DNA of 48,916 nt, taken from assembly GCA_005778835.1 (NCBI GenBank), contig SXMG01000097.1, forward strand, positions 1-48,916, in the 5' to 3' direction. Of this stretch, positions 8,666-16,393 are shown one piece after another. The DNA comes from Actinomycetota bacterium. Lineage in GTDB: Bacteria; Actinomycetota; Actinomycetes; Actinomycetales; Microbacteriaceae. How positions within the stretch are numbered: the stretch's first letter is position 1; each line of letters opens with the position of its first letter. The position numbers and the translations under genes were made by a program. Below the pieces are notes generated by a model. The model was not told the origin of the DNA, did no database searches, and saw nothing but the letters and a program-made list of their open reading frames with translations.

Positions 8666-9711
8666 GCGCCGAGCAGCTCGTCGGCCACGCGGTCGGCCGC
8701 GTGCCCGTCGCCGTAGGGGTGGTCGTCGGGCTCGGCCGGTGCCGCGCGCTCGACCGCGGGCGCGAGCGCAGCGAGGTCGGTGCCGACGAGCACGTTCCAG
8801 CCCGAGTCGATCGTCTCGACCCACTCGGTCTCGGGGCGCACGGTCGTGCAGAGCCGCCGCAGCAGGTAGGCCTCTTTCTGCAGGCCGCCCGAGTCGGTGA
8901 CGACGCCCGAGCCCTGCATGACCGCGGCGATGAGCTCGGGGTACGGCAGGGGTTCGTGCACGGTGATGCGGCCCTGCTCGAGGGCGATGCCGGCGCGCTC
9001 GGCCGAGCTGCGCAGCCGCGGGTGGGCGAGCAGCCGCACCGGCCGGTCGACGGCGGCGAGCGCCTCGATGACGGCGCGCAGGCGCTCGGGGTCGTCGGTG
9101 TTCTCGGCGCGGTGGATGGTGGCGACGACCGACTCGTCGTCGGCCCAGGGCAGGGCGGGCGGCGCGGCGAGCACGCGGTCGCGCACGAGGTGCAGCACGT
9201 CGGTCATGACGTCGCCGACGAGCCGGCTGCGGGCGGCGAGGCCTTCGACGGCCAGATGGCCCATGGCTACGGCGGTCGGGGCGAGGCACAGGTCGGCGGC
9301 GTGATCGGTGAGCACACGGTTGTGCTCTTCGGGCATCGCCCGGTTGAACGAGCGCAGGCCGGCCTCGAGGTGGGCGAGCGGCAGGTGGATCTTGACGGCG
9401 GCGATCGCGGCCGCGAGCGTCGAGTTGGTGTCGCCGTAGACGAGAACCCAGTCGGGCCGGTGCTGCTCGAAGACCTGCTCGAGCGCTCCGAGCATCGCGC
9501 CGGTCTGAGCCCCGTGAGCGCCCGAGCCGATCGCCAGGTTCACGTCGGGCTCGGGCATGCCGAGGTCGCGGAAGAAGACGTCGCTCATGAGGTCGTCGTA
9601 GTGCTGGCCGGTGTGCACGACCACGTGCTCGGCGCGGCCCTGCAGGGCGCGGCTGACGGGCGAGAGCTTGACGAACTGCGGCCGAGCGCCGACCACGCTG
9701 AGAATCTTCAC
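8662..9711 (-). CDS. UDP-GlcNAc 2-epimerase family protein (WecB/WbpI-like)
   Basis: A 349-residue non-hydrolysing epimerase that interconverts gluco and manno configurations at C2 of a UDP-amino sugar. Visible motifs are VVGARPQFVKLSP at the N terminus, HTGQHYDDLMSDVFF, HLEAGLRSFN, MPEEHNRV and VTDSGGLQKEAY. Because genes for making the 2,3-diacetamido uronate lie in the same window, the substrate may be UDP-2,3-diacetamido-2,3-dideoxyglucuronate (WbpI role) rather than UDP-GlcNAc; sequence alone does not separate these. The GTG at 9711 is chosen over upstream in-frame codons because the protein then starts right at the conserved KILSVVGARPQ and a TAGCGT box lies seven bases before it. Confidence 0.88.
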   Translation of the reverse strand: MKILSVVGARPQFVKLSPVSRALQGRAEHVVVHTGQHYDDLMSDVFFRDLGMPEPDVNLAIGSGAHGAQTGAMLGALEQVFEQHRPDWVLVYGDTNSTLAAAIAAVKIHLPLAHLEAGLRSFNRAMPEEHNRVLTDHAADLCLAPTAVAMGHLAVEGLAARSRLVGDVMTDVLHLVRDRVLAAPPALPWADDESVVATIHRAENTDDPERLRAVIEALAAVDRPVRLLAHPRLRSSAERAGIALEQGRITVHEPLPYPELIAAVMQGSGVVTDSGGLQKEAYLLRRLCTTVRPETEWVETIDSGWNVLVGTDLAALAPAVERAAPAEPDDHPYGDGHAADRVADELLGA

Positions 9712-9718
9712 GCGCTCA

Positions 9719-9724
9719 ACGCTA
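9719..9724 (-). promoter_or_regulatory. Candidate leaderless -10 box (TAGCGT) for the 2-epimerase
   Basis: On the minus strand TAGCGT ends seven bases before the GTG at 9711, inside the 40-base gap after the upstream unknown gene. It suggests the epimerase can be transcribed on its own as a leaderless mRNA. Confidence 0.5.
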
Positions 9725-9751
9725 GCGCGCCCGGGCAGCGCTGTCGGGCCG

Positions 9752-10174
9752 TCAGTGCCGCCGCAGCTCGGCGAGCCCGGCGGCGATGCCGAACAGACCG
9801 AGCACCTGCTCGCCGCGCCCGCGCGCGACCGACCAGACGGCGAGCACGGCGTCGCGCTCGCACGCCACGAGCACGTCGCCCTCGCGCAGCGCACGCGTGG
9901 CGGCGGCCGAGCGCCGCAGGCGCCGCCGCTTGACGACGCCGCCGTCGGCCGGTGAGAGGCGCACGAGGGTGCGCGTCACGACCGAGCGGTCGAGCAGCCG
10001 CGCGAAGGCCGAGCGGTCGATCGTGCCGATGTCGATGACGGTCATGCCGTCGACGTCGCGATCGCCGAGCCCGTCGGCGACGACGAGGGTGATCGGCAGG
10101 GTGCGCTCGCCGCGCGCGCGGGCGATGTGGCCGGTGATGTCGGCGGACGAGCTCACGAAGACGAAGGCGGTCAC
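9752..10174 (-). CDS. Unknown protein coupled to a glycosyltransferase
   Basis: A 140-residue protein I do not recognise. It begins TAFVFVSSSADITGHIARA, which looks like a beta strand plus helix of a Rossmann-like fold. It has a basic middle (KRRRLRRSAAATRAL) and a C-terminal VLGLFGIAAGLAELRRH. No signal peptide or convincing membrane helix is present. Support for coding: the GTG at 10174 overlaps the stop of the glycosyltransferase gene by four bases (GTGA), the frame keeps GC-rich third positions, and it fills the space between two glycan genes. Longer readings of this frame across the glycosyltransferase are shadows. A regulatory or scaffold role in glycan assembly is only a guess from position. 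Confidence 0.7.
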   Translation of the reverse strand: MTAFVFVSSSADITGHIARARGERTLPITLVVADGLGDRDVDGMTVIDIGTIDRSAFARLLDRSVVTRTLVRLSPADGGVVKRRRLRRSAAATRALREGDVLVACERDAVLAVWSVARGRGEQVLGLFGIAAGLAELRRH

Positions 10175-11487
10175 GAGACGGCCTCGGCGAGCTGACGGAT
10201 GCGCGGCGCGAGCTGCGAGGTGCGCTCGAACTGCCCGGCCCAGGTCTGAACAGCTGCACGGCTCGCCTCCGTCTGCGCCACGGCGAGGCGAGCACCCTCG
10301 ATGAGGGCGTCGGCGATGCGCTCGGGCTCGAGCCCGGTCGTGCTCGCCCACGCCGGGTGCTCGCGCAGCACGTCGCTCGCCGCGTTGAGCGGGTCGTGCA
10401 CCGAGACGATGGGCAGCCCGGTGGCGCAGTACTCGTAGACCTTGCCGCTCGTGACGTACCGGCCGGTACCGAGCACGAGCACGAGGGCGTCGAAGCCCGC
10501 GTAGGTGCTCGCGATGCTGGTCTTCGCCACCGGACCGTGATGCGCCACGCCGTGCTGGGCGTTGTCGCGAATCAGGCGCATCCACCGATCGCTCGGCACG
10601 CCGGCGTGCCCGAGGTAGCCGTGCAGCTCGAGGCGCGAGCGCGCGAGCAGCGGGTCGCGCTCGCGAGCCAGGCGCCAGCCCTCGAGCAGCGCGGGCAGCG
10701 GAACCTGGTCGCTCATGGTGCCGATGTAGCCGAAGACGAGCTCGTCGGCGCGGCCGTCGCGCACGGTGGGCGCGAAGCCGGCGAGCTCGGCGTCGAAGCC
10801 GTTGGCGACGACCTGCATGCGGTCGGCGTGCTGCGGGTAGAGCTCTTGGTGCCAGCGGCGGATCGGCTCGTTGACGAACCACACCTCGTGCGCGCTCGCG
10901 ACAAGGGTCGACTCCCAGGTGTCGACTGCGCTGCCGGGGGCGGTCAGGCGGCGCCCGCTGAACACGTCGAGCTGCCAGGCATCGCGGTAGTCCATGACGT
11001 AGGGCACGCCGGCAGCCTGGTGCAGCGCGTACGCCGCGGTGAAGTCGACGTTGGGGTTGGCCGTGGCGATGACCAGGTCGACCGGGGTGCGCTCGTGAAT
11101 GCGCAGCGCGGCCTGCTCGATCGTCGGCCGCCAGGGGCCGTAGACCGCTTCAGGAAACACGCTGCGGTCGCGGCGGGCCCGCCAGGTGTTCCACAGCTCG
11201 GGGTAGCGCGCACGCCACCGCGACCACTCGCCGACGCGCACTTGATAGGTCGGCACCGCGAACGGCACGCGCTCGACGGTGATGGAGGGGTCGATGCGCT
11301 CTTCGAGGCTCGCGTCGCCGCCGGTCGTGTAGGCGAAGGTCTCGCGCGCGACGGTCAGCACCGTCACCTTCCAGCCGGCGCGGGCGAAGGCGTTGGGCGT
11401 GGCGAGACCTCGGTAGACGCCGCCGCCGCGGCCGGGAGGGTAGCTCCAGGCGACGTACAGCAGGTGGGGTGCAGGCTCGGGGGCCAC
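10171..11487 (-). CDS. GT-B glycosyltransferase (family 4-like)
   Basis: A 438-residue protein. The N-terminal domain opens with LLYVAWSYPPGRGGGVYR, a glycine-rich acceptor-side loop typical of GT4 enzymes. VDLVIATANPNVDF and YVMDYRDAW follow, and the donor domain shows VVANGFDAEL, FGYIGTMSDQV, LELHGYLG and KVYEYCATGLPIVSV. No membrane segment or signal is seen, so it is cytoplasmic or peripheral. The start is GTG at 11487; upstream bases contain only a weak purine-rich stretch (GAGAG) and a perfect TATGAT about 35 bases back. It leads a two-gene unit with the unknown 140-residue protein. Donor unknown. Confidence 0.85.
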   Translation of the reverse strand: MAPEPAPHLLYVAWSYPPGRGGGVYRGLATPNAFARAGWKVTVLTVARETFAYTTGGDASLEERIDPSITVERVPFAVPTYQVRVGEWSRWRARYPELWNTWRARRDRSVFPEAVYGPWRPTIEQAALRIHERTPVDLVIATANPNVDFTAAYALHQAAGVPYVMDYRDAWQLDVFSGRRLTAPGSAVDTWESTLVASAHEVWFVNEPIRRWHQELYPQHADRMQVVANGFDAELAGFAPTVRDGRADELVFGYIGTMSDQVPLPALLEGWRLARERDPLLARSRLELHGYLGHAGVPSDRWMRLIRDNAQHGVAHHGPVAKTSIASTYAGFDALVLVLGTGRYVTSGKVYEYCATGLPIVSVHDPLNAASDVLREHPAWASTTGLEPERIADALIEGARLAVAQTEASRAAVQTWAGQFERTSQLAPRIRQLAEAVS

Positions 11488-11522
11488 GACTCGGCTCTCG
11501 TCTCTCGCGGGGCAGGCCTTTC

Positions 11523-11528
11523 ATCATA
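11523..11528 (-). promoter_or_regulatory. -10 box (TATGAT) for the glycosyltransferase at 11487
   Basis: A near-perfect TATGAT on the minus strand, 35 bases before the GTG. It would give a leader of about 28 bases. It lies in the 91-base divergent gap; the opposite strand has its own TAGCAT box at 11567. Confidence 0.5.
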
Positions 11529-11566
11529 GAGCGCGACCGGGGCAGGCTCGTGGGTGCTCGCCGCCC

Positions 11567-11572
11567 TAGCAT
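11567..11572 (+). promoter_or_regulatory. Candidate leaderless -10 box (TAGCAT)
   Basis: TAGCAT ends exactly six bases before the GTG at 11579, with no ribosome site between, so it is a candidate leaderless start for the three-gene glycosyltransferase operon 11579-15041. Confidence 0.5.
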
Positions 11573-11578
11573 GGGGGC

Positions 11579-12730
11579 GTGCCGACACCCCGAATCCTGT
11601 GCATCTCGCTGTCGCCCCTCGAGCGCGACGCCCGCGTGCTGCGACAGCTCGGGGTGCTCGCCGAGCTGGGCGAGGTGACGACTGTCGGCTACGGGCCTCA
11701 GCCTGCCGGGGCCCTCGACCACATCGAGGTTCCGGCGCACCTGCCCTCGCTGCCGCAGACCGTCTCGGGCGTCGCCACGCTGGCCGCCCGTCAGTGGCGT
11801 CGCGCCGAACTGGCGGCGCCCGCCGTGCGCTTTGCGCTGGATGCCCTCCGCGACCGCACCTTCGATCTGGTCGTCTCGAACGATGCGCGGGTGCTTGCTC
11901 TCGCTCACGCGGTGGCGAAGGGCGCGCCGGTGTGGGCCGACCTGCACGAGTGGGCACCCGAGGAGCGCACGCATGTGCTCAGCTGGCGGCTGCTGGTCGC
12001 GCCCTTGATGCGGCATCTGTGCGCCCGCTATCTGCCGCTCTGCGCGGCCACGAGCACGGTGTGCGAGCCGATCGCCGAGCTCTACGACCGCGACTTCGGG
12101 GTGCACCCCGTGGTGGTGCGCAACTCGAACCCCTGGCAGCCCCTCGAGCCGACGCCCGTGGCCGACGACCGCATCCGCCTCGTGCACAGCGGAGCGGCGG
12201 TGCACGGCCGCAGTCTCGAGACCATGATCGATGCGGTCATCGCGCTCGGCGACCGCTTCACGCTCGACCTGTATCTCGTGCCGGCGAACGACGGCGGTGC
12301 CTATCAGCGCAGCCTCGAGGCTCGGGCGGCGGCGAGCGACCGCATCGTCTTCCGCCAGCCGGTCGCACCTGCCGCGCTGCCGGCGACGCTCAACGCGTAC
12401 GACATGGGCGTGTTCTGGATTCCGCCGACGCACACCAATGCCCGCCTCACGCTGCCGAACAAGTTCTTCGACTTCGTGCAGGCCCGACTCGCGGTGGCGG
12501 TGGGGCCGACGATCGAGATGCAGCGCCTCGTCGAGCGCCACGGGCTCGGAGTCGTCGCCGACGGCTTCACGGTCGAGCAGTGCGTCGCCTCGCTCGAGTG
12601 GCTCTCGGCCGAGCAGGTGCGCGTGTTCAAGGCGGCGTCTGACGCGGCCGCGCGCGAGCTGAGCTTCGAGACCGACGCCGCCGTCATCCGCAAGCTCGTG
12701 CGGGGTGCGTTGAAGGCGTCGGCAGCCTGA
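11579..12730 (+). CDS. GT-B glycosyltransferase, paralogue of the gene at 13878
   Basis: A 383-residue protein that opens ILCISLSPLERDARVLRQL, as expected for the acceptor domain of GT4-like enzymes that share the DARVL motif. It has WADLHEWAPEE and, in the donor domain, IRLVHSG, TLDLYLVP, LNAYDMGVFW, LPNKFFDFVQARLAVAVGP and VVADGF. The same motifs in the same order occur in the gene at 13878, so the two are paralogues separated by one unrelated GT4. It ends in TGATG with the next gene, a coupled operon. GTG start, likely leaderless. Probably adds sugars to a membrane-linked glycan; specificity unknown. Confidence 0.82.
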   Translation: MPTPRILCISLSPLERDARVLRQLGVLAELGEVTTVGYGPQPAGALDHIEVPAHLPSLPQTVSGVATLAARQWRRAELAAPAVRFALDALRDRTFDLVVSNDARVLALAHAVAKGAPVWADLHEWAPEERTHVLSWRLLVAPLMRHLCARYLPLCAATSTVCEPIAELYDRDFGVHPVVVRNSNPWQPLEPTPVADDRIRLVHSGAAVHGRSLETMIDAVIALGDRFTLDLYLVPANDGGAYQRSLEARAAASDRIVFRQPVAPAALPATLNAYDMGVFWIPPTHTNARLTLPNKFFDFVQARLAVAVGPTIEMQRLVERHGLGVVADGFTVEQCVASLEWLSAEQVRVFKAASDAAARELSFETDAAVIRKLVRGALKASAA

Positions 12731-13881
12731 TGCGCATCGCCGTCTCGCTGGGCACGCTGCGCATTCCGCCGACCTACTTCGCCGTGCAGCACACCGAGCG
12801 TCTGACGGCCGCCGACCCGCAGCGCTTCTCGGTGCGCACCGTCGCGATGGCGGTCGAGATCGCCGACGCTGCCGTGCGCGAGGGCGGGCTCGACATCGTC
12901 GAGGCGGCGGCGCTGCCGGGCGGCTCGTTCCGTCGGCGCGAGGTCACGATGCCGCTGTCGATCGGGCGCGCGGCGCGGGCGATCAGCGGGTTCGCCCCCG
13001 ATGTGATCCACCAGCACTTCGCCACCTGGTCGTCGCCGGCGGTGCGCGCCGCCGAGCAGTCGGGCGCGCCGCTCATCGTGACGGTGCACGGCGCCGATGT
13101 CTTCGCGGCGCTGCGGCCGCTCAGCGCGGTGCCCGTGCAGGGCCGCCCGATGCTCGCGTGGCACCACCGCTCGGTGCGTCGGGCGTTCGAGGGCGCCCGC
13201 ACGGTGCTCGCGGTCAGCCGCTTCCTCGCCGGCCAGGCGATCGCGGCGGGTGCTGACCCCGCGCGCGTCGACGTGCACTTCCAGGGCATCGACACCGATT
13301 TCTTCACGCCCGAGCACACGGTCGAGCCCGAGGTGCCCGAGGTGCTCTTCGTCGGTGCTTTCTCGACGGCGAAGGGCGTGCTCGATCTCGTGCAGGCGTC
13401 GACGGATGCTCTGCCTCGCGCCGAGCACCGCCTCGCGCTCGTCGGCCGCGGGCCCCTGCACGGCGCTCTGACCGCGGCAGCAGCATCCGCCCCGCACGTC
13501 GACGTCGTCGGATCCCTCGACCGGCTGGCCGTGCGCGACCGCATCCGCCGCGCGAGCGTGCTCGTGCTGCCGACCCAGCTGCACAACGGCTGGCGCGAGG
13601 CCGCCGGGCTCGTGCTGCTCGAGGCGCAGGCCTGCGGGGTTCCGGTGATCGCGTACGACAGCGGCGGCGCGCCCGAGATGCTCGACGACGGCCAGACCGG
13701 GGTCGTGGTGCCCGAGCGCGATGTGCCCGCGCTGGCGAGAGCGATCGTCGACGTGCTGACCCTGAACTCGAGCGAGCGCGACCGCCTGCGCACGGCCGCG
13801 CGCCGCTTCGTGGTCGAGCACCGCAGCCTCGCGGCGAGCGCTGCCGAGCTCGGCGAGCGCTACGCCGGGCTCGCTCGATGA
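12730..13881 (+). CDS. Family 4 glycosyltransferase
   Basis: A 383-residue GT4. The acceptor domain has DVIHQHFATWSSPA and the IVTVHGADVF motif, then VLAVSRFLAGQA. The donor domain has VDVHFQGIDTDFF, LFVGAFSTAKGVLDLV, LALVGRGPL, and the E-x7-E type motif EAAGLVLLEAQACGVPVIAYDSGG, in which both glutamates are present. This is the most canonical GT4 in the window. It is translationally coupled on both sides (TGATG upstream, ATGA downstream). The role is chain extension of the surface glycan; donor sugar unknown. Confidence 0.88.
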   Translation: MRIAVSLGTLRIPPTYFAVQHTERLTAADPQRFSVRTVAMAVEIADAAVREGGLDIVEAAALPGGSFRRREVTMPLSIGRAARAISGFAPDVIHQHFATWSSPAVRAAEQSGAPLIVTVHGADVFAALRPLSAVPVQGRPMLAWHHRSVRRAFEGARTVLAVSRFLAGQAIAAGADPARVDVHFQGIDTDFFTPEHTVEPEVPEVLFVGAFSTAKGVLDLVQASTDALPRAEHRLALVGRGPLHGALTAAAASAPHVDVVGSLDRLAVRDRIRRASVLVLPTQLHNGWREAAGLVLLEAQACGVPVIAYDSGGAPEMLDDGQTGVVVPERDVPALARAIVDVLTLNSSERDRLRTAARRFVVEHRSLAASAAELGERYAGLAR

Positions 13882-15041
13882 GCCCTGCTACCGTCGAGCG
13901 CGTGCCGCCCGCGACCGACCGCCCTCGCCTGCTCATCCTGTCGTTCTCGAGCATCGCGGGCGACGCACGAGTGCTCAAGCAGGTGGCCCTGTTCCGCGAC
14001 GACTACGCGGTGACGACGTGCGGCTTCGGCGAGGCGCCCGAGGGTGTGGTCGAGCACGTGCAGATTCCGCGCGGGCTGACCGCCGCGAAGCCGTACAGCC
14101 GGCTGCTGAGGCTGCGGCTGTTCCGCGTCGCCTACTGGCGGCAGTCGGGGCCGCGCTGGGTGCAGCGCGCGCTGCGCGGCCGCGAGTGGCACGCCGTCAT
14201 CGCGAACGACCCCGAGTCGCTGCCGCTCGCACTCGCCCTTGTTCCGGCCGACCGCGTGCACGCCGACCTGCACGAGTACAGCCCGCGCATGCGCGAGCAG
14301 TGGCCGAACTGGAGCCGCCTCTACCGCCCCTACTACGAGTGGCTCATCCGGCGGTTCGCCGCGCGCGCCGCATCGCGCACGACGGTCTCGCAGGGGCTCG
14401 CCGACGAGTACCGGCGTGTGTTCGGTGTCGAGATCGGCCTCGTGACGAACGCGGCTCCGCGGCAGAACCTCGAGCCGCGCCCCACGGGCTCGCCGATCAG
14501 GCTCGTGCACTCGGGCGGGGCCATGCAGCACCGCGGGCTCGAAGAGATCGTCGAGGGCGTGGGGCTCACGGCGGCCGACGTCACGCTCGATCTCTACCTC
14601 GTGCCGACCGACCCCGCGCTCGTCGAACGGCTGAAGGCCGAGGCGGGCGACCGGGTGACGATCCACCCCCCGGTGCCGTACGCCGAGCTCGCCGCGGTGC
14701 TCAACAGCTACGACGCCGGGCTGCACTTTCTGGCGCCGGTGAACTTCAACCACGCCCACGCGCTGCCGAACAAGATCTTCGACTACGTGCAGGCGCGGCT
14801 CGCGCTCGTCATCGGGCCGACGCCCGAGATGGCCCGCGTGGTCGAGCAGTTCGGGCTCGGCTGGGTCGCCGACGGTTTCAGTGCTGAGGCGGTGGCTACC
14901 GTACTCGACGGGCTCGACGCCGTTGCGGTCGACCGCGCGAAGGCCGCCGCGCACGCCGCCGCGGGCCCGCTCTCGGCCGAGCAGCAGGTCGAGCCGTGGC
15001 GCGAGGCCATCGCCGCGATCATCGAGCGCACGCACCCCTGA
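13878..15041 (+). CDS. GT-B glycosyltransferase, paralogue of the gene at 11579
   Basis: A 387-residue protein with LLILSFSSIAGDARVLKQ at the start, VHADLHEYSPRMREQW, IRLVHSGGAM, TLDLYLVPTD, LNSYDAGLHF, LPNKIFDYVQARLALVIGP and WVADGFSAE, parallel to the gene two places upstream. The start ATG overlaps the previous stop by four bases; a GTG a few codons in is also possible because conserved sequence starts near residue 18. It is the last gene of the 11579 operon; a candidate promoter follows for the next gene. Specificity unknown. Confidence 0.82.
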   Translation: MSPATVERVPPATDRPRLLILSFSSIAGDARVLKQVALFRDDYAVTTCGFGEAPEGVVEHVQIPRGLTAAKPYSRLLRLRLFRVAYWRQSGPRWVQRALRGREWHAVIANDPESLPLALALVPADRVHADLHEYSPRMREQWPNWSRLYRPYYEWLIRRFAARAASRTTVSQGLADEYRRVFGVEIGLVTNAAPRQNLEPRPTGSPIRLVHSGGAMQHRGLEEIVEGVGLTAADVTLDLYLVPTDPALVERLKAEAGDRVTIHPPVPYAELAAVLNSYDAGLHFLAPVNFNHAHALPNKIFDYVQARLALVIGPTPEMARVVEQFGLGWVADGFSAEAVATVLDGLDAVAVDRAKAAAHAAAGPLSAEQQVEPWREAIAAIIERTHP

Positions 15042-15069
15042 CCCGGTCGGGTGGTGCTGCGCGGGCTGG

Positions 15070-15075
15070 AATACT
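15070..15075 (+). promoter_or_regulatory. Candidate leaderless -10 box (AATACT)
   Basis: AATACT, one mismatch from TATACT, ends six bases before the GTG at 15082, matching the spacing seen at other leaderless candidates in the window. Confidence 0.4.
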
Positions 15076-15081
15076 GGCCGA

Positions 15082-16266
15082 GTGATCACGCGCCTGCGAC
15101 ACCTGCTCGGCCGCGCCGTCGAGGCCCTTCCCGAACCGCTCAGCCTTCGACTGCGACCGGCGCGCTATCGCTACGACCGGGCCGAGAGGCCGCCCGCCCC
15201 GCGGGTGCCCGACACCGAGGTGCGACTGTTCATCGGGCACGCGAACTACGCCTCGCAGGGCTTCACCTTCGCCCGCTCGGCCGAGCGGCTGCCGGGCGTG
15301 GGAGCGGTCAACATGCACCTGCTCGCAGGCACGAGCGTCTTCGGCTTCCCGGCCGACCTGCCGGTGCCGCCCGCCGTCTTCCAGCATTCGTCGCACTGGC
15401 GGCGCGAACTCTTCCGCACGGTGAGCGAGAACTTCACGCACGTCATCATCGAGTCGGCGAAGCCTCTGTTCGGCAAGCTCTTCGATCACGATGTCGTCGC
15501 CGAGATCACGGCGCTGCGCGAGCACGGAGTCTCGGTCGCCCTGCTCGCGCACGGCAGCGAACTGCGCCTGCCGAGCCGCCACGTGCTCATCGACGAGTGG
15601 TCGCCCTACGCCGAGGGCCGCTGGCCCGACACTCCGCGTCTCGAGCGCACGGCGCGGCACGTGCGCAGCGTGCTCGAGCGCACGGGCGCCCCGCTGTTCG
15701 TGACGACGCAGGAGATGCTGCTCGACTGGCCGGCGGCCACCTGGCTGCCGCTCGCGATCGAGCCGCAGCGCTGGGCGACGACAGCGCCGGTGCTCGAGCG
15801 AGACCGGCCGGTCGTCGTGCACGCACCGACGAACCCTTACTTGAAGGGCACGGCGCTCATCGAGCCCGTGCTCGAGAGCCTGCACGACGAGGGTGTGATC
15901 GAGTACCGCCGCCTACCGCTGATTCCGACGCACGAGATGCCGGCCGCGATCGCCGACGCCGATGTCGTGCTCGACCAGTTCTGCGCGGGCATCTACTCGG
16001 TCGCGTCGGTCGAGGCCATGGCGGCGGGCCGCGTGACGGTGGCCCACCTGCACGATCAGGTGCTGCAGACGGTGCGCGACCGCCTCGGGCTCGAGGTGCC
16101 GATGGTGTCGGCCACCCCCGCGACGCTCGAGGCCGCACTGCGCGACATGGTCGCGAATCCGGCCCCCTACCGCGAGCTCGCGGCGAAGGGTCCGGCGTTC
16201 GTGACCGAGGCCCACGACGGCCGGGCCACGGCCGACACGCTCCGGCCGTTCCTGCTCGGCGGGTGA
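15082..16266 (+). CDS. GT-B glycosyltransferase, paralogue of the gene at 5655
   Basis: A 394-residue protein sharing with the gene at 5655 the N-terminal LRPARYR motif, the VIIESAKPLFGKLF stretch, VALLAHGSELR versus VAIVCHGSDVR, VVHAPTNPYLKG, VEAMAAGRVTV and the GPAFV…HDGR end. The donor-domain glutamate is present in VEAMAAGR. GTG at 15082 was chosen because conserved sequence begins immediately after and a -10-like AATACT lies six bases upstream. No signal peptide. It ends the glycosyltransferase block, with a possible hairpin terminator straight after. Specificity unknown. Confidence 0.8.
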   Translation: MITRLRHLLGRAVEALPEPLSLRLRPARYRYDRAERPPAPRVPDTEVRLFIGHANYASQGFTFARSAERLPGVGAVNMHLLAGTSVFGFPADLPVPPAVFQHSSHWRRELFRTVSENFTHVIIESAKPLFGKLFDHDVVAEITALREHGVSVALLAHGSELRLPSRHVLIDEWSPYAEGRWPDTPRLERTARHVRSVLERTGAPLFVTTQEMLLDWPAATWLPLAIEPQRWATTAPVLERDRPVVVHAPTNPYLKGTALIEPVLESLHDEGVIEYRRLPLIPTHEMPAAIADADVVLDQFCAGIYSVASVEAMAAGRVTVAHLHDQVLQTVRDRLGLEVPMVSATPATLEAALRDMVANPAPYRELAAKGPAFVTEAHDGRATADTLRPFLLGG

Positions 16267-16270
16267 CCGC

Positions 16271-16293
16271 GAGCACACCCCGCGTGTGCGCTC
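16271..16293 (+). terminator. Candidate hairpin terminator after the glycosyltransferase block
   Basis: An imperfect inverted repeat starts four bases after the stop: GAGC plus ACAC pair with GTGT plus GCTC across a short CCCGC loop, with a two-base bulge on the right arm. No T tract follows, so it may be weak or factor-assisted. Confidence 0.35.
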
Positions 16294-16320
16294 ACCGAAT
16301 GTTCTGTACCGATGTCCTGT
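16294..16320 (+). repeat. Tandem imperfect direct repeat upstream of the CWB2 lysozyme-like gene
   Basis: ACCGAATGTTCTGT (16294-16307) is followed directly by ACCGATGTCCTGT (16308-16320). The second unit ends 20 bases before the TAGTCT box at 16341, so the pair covers the region around and just above -35. That position suits an activator or repressor binding site (inference). Confidence 0.5.
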
Positions 16321-16340
16321 CTCAATCCGTGGTTGAGGGT

Positions 16341-16346
16341 TAGTCT
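16341..16346 (+). promoter_or_regulatory. Candidate -10 box (TAGTCT) for the CWB2 operon
   Basis: TAGTCT lies 47 bases before the preferred ATG (16394). It also sits only five bases before an in-frame GTG at 16352, which would be a leaderless alternative start. The GAGGGGG ribosome site before 16394 makes the leadered reading more likely. Confidence 0.45.
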
Positions 16347-16393
16347 GGAGAGTGGGGGAGCGCGTGCGAACGCGCCTTGAGGGGGTTCTCGTC

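Noticed and set aside
12304-13821. Long minus-strand frames opposite the glycosyltransferase operon (also at 2325-3404, 13860-15089, 16340-18175, 19405-21099, 40616-42235, 42786-44042 and 46878-48317).
   Set aside because: They are mirror images of GC-rich plus-strand genes, have Arg/His/Gly-heavy compositions, no recognisable motifs and no promoter or ribosome site.
16352-16393. GTG at 16352 as a leaderless start of the lysozyme-like CWB2 protein.
   Set aside because: It fits the TAnnnT spacing (five bases), but it adds 14 charged residues before the signal peptide while ATG 16394 has a clear GAGGGGG ribosome site. Kept only as an alternative.
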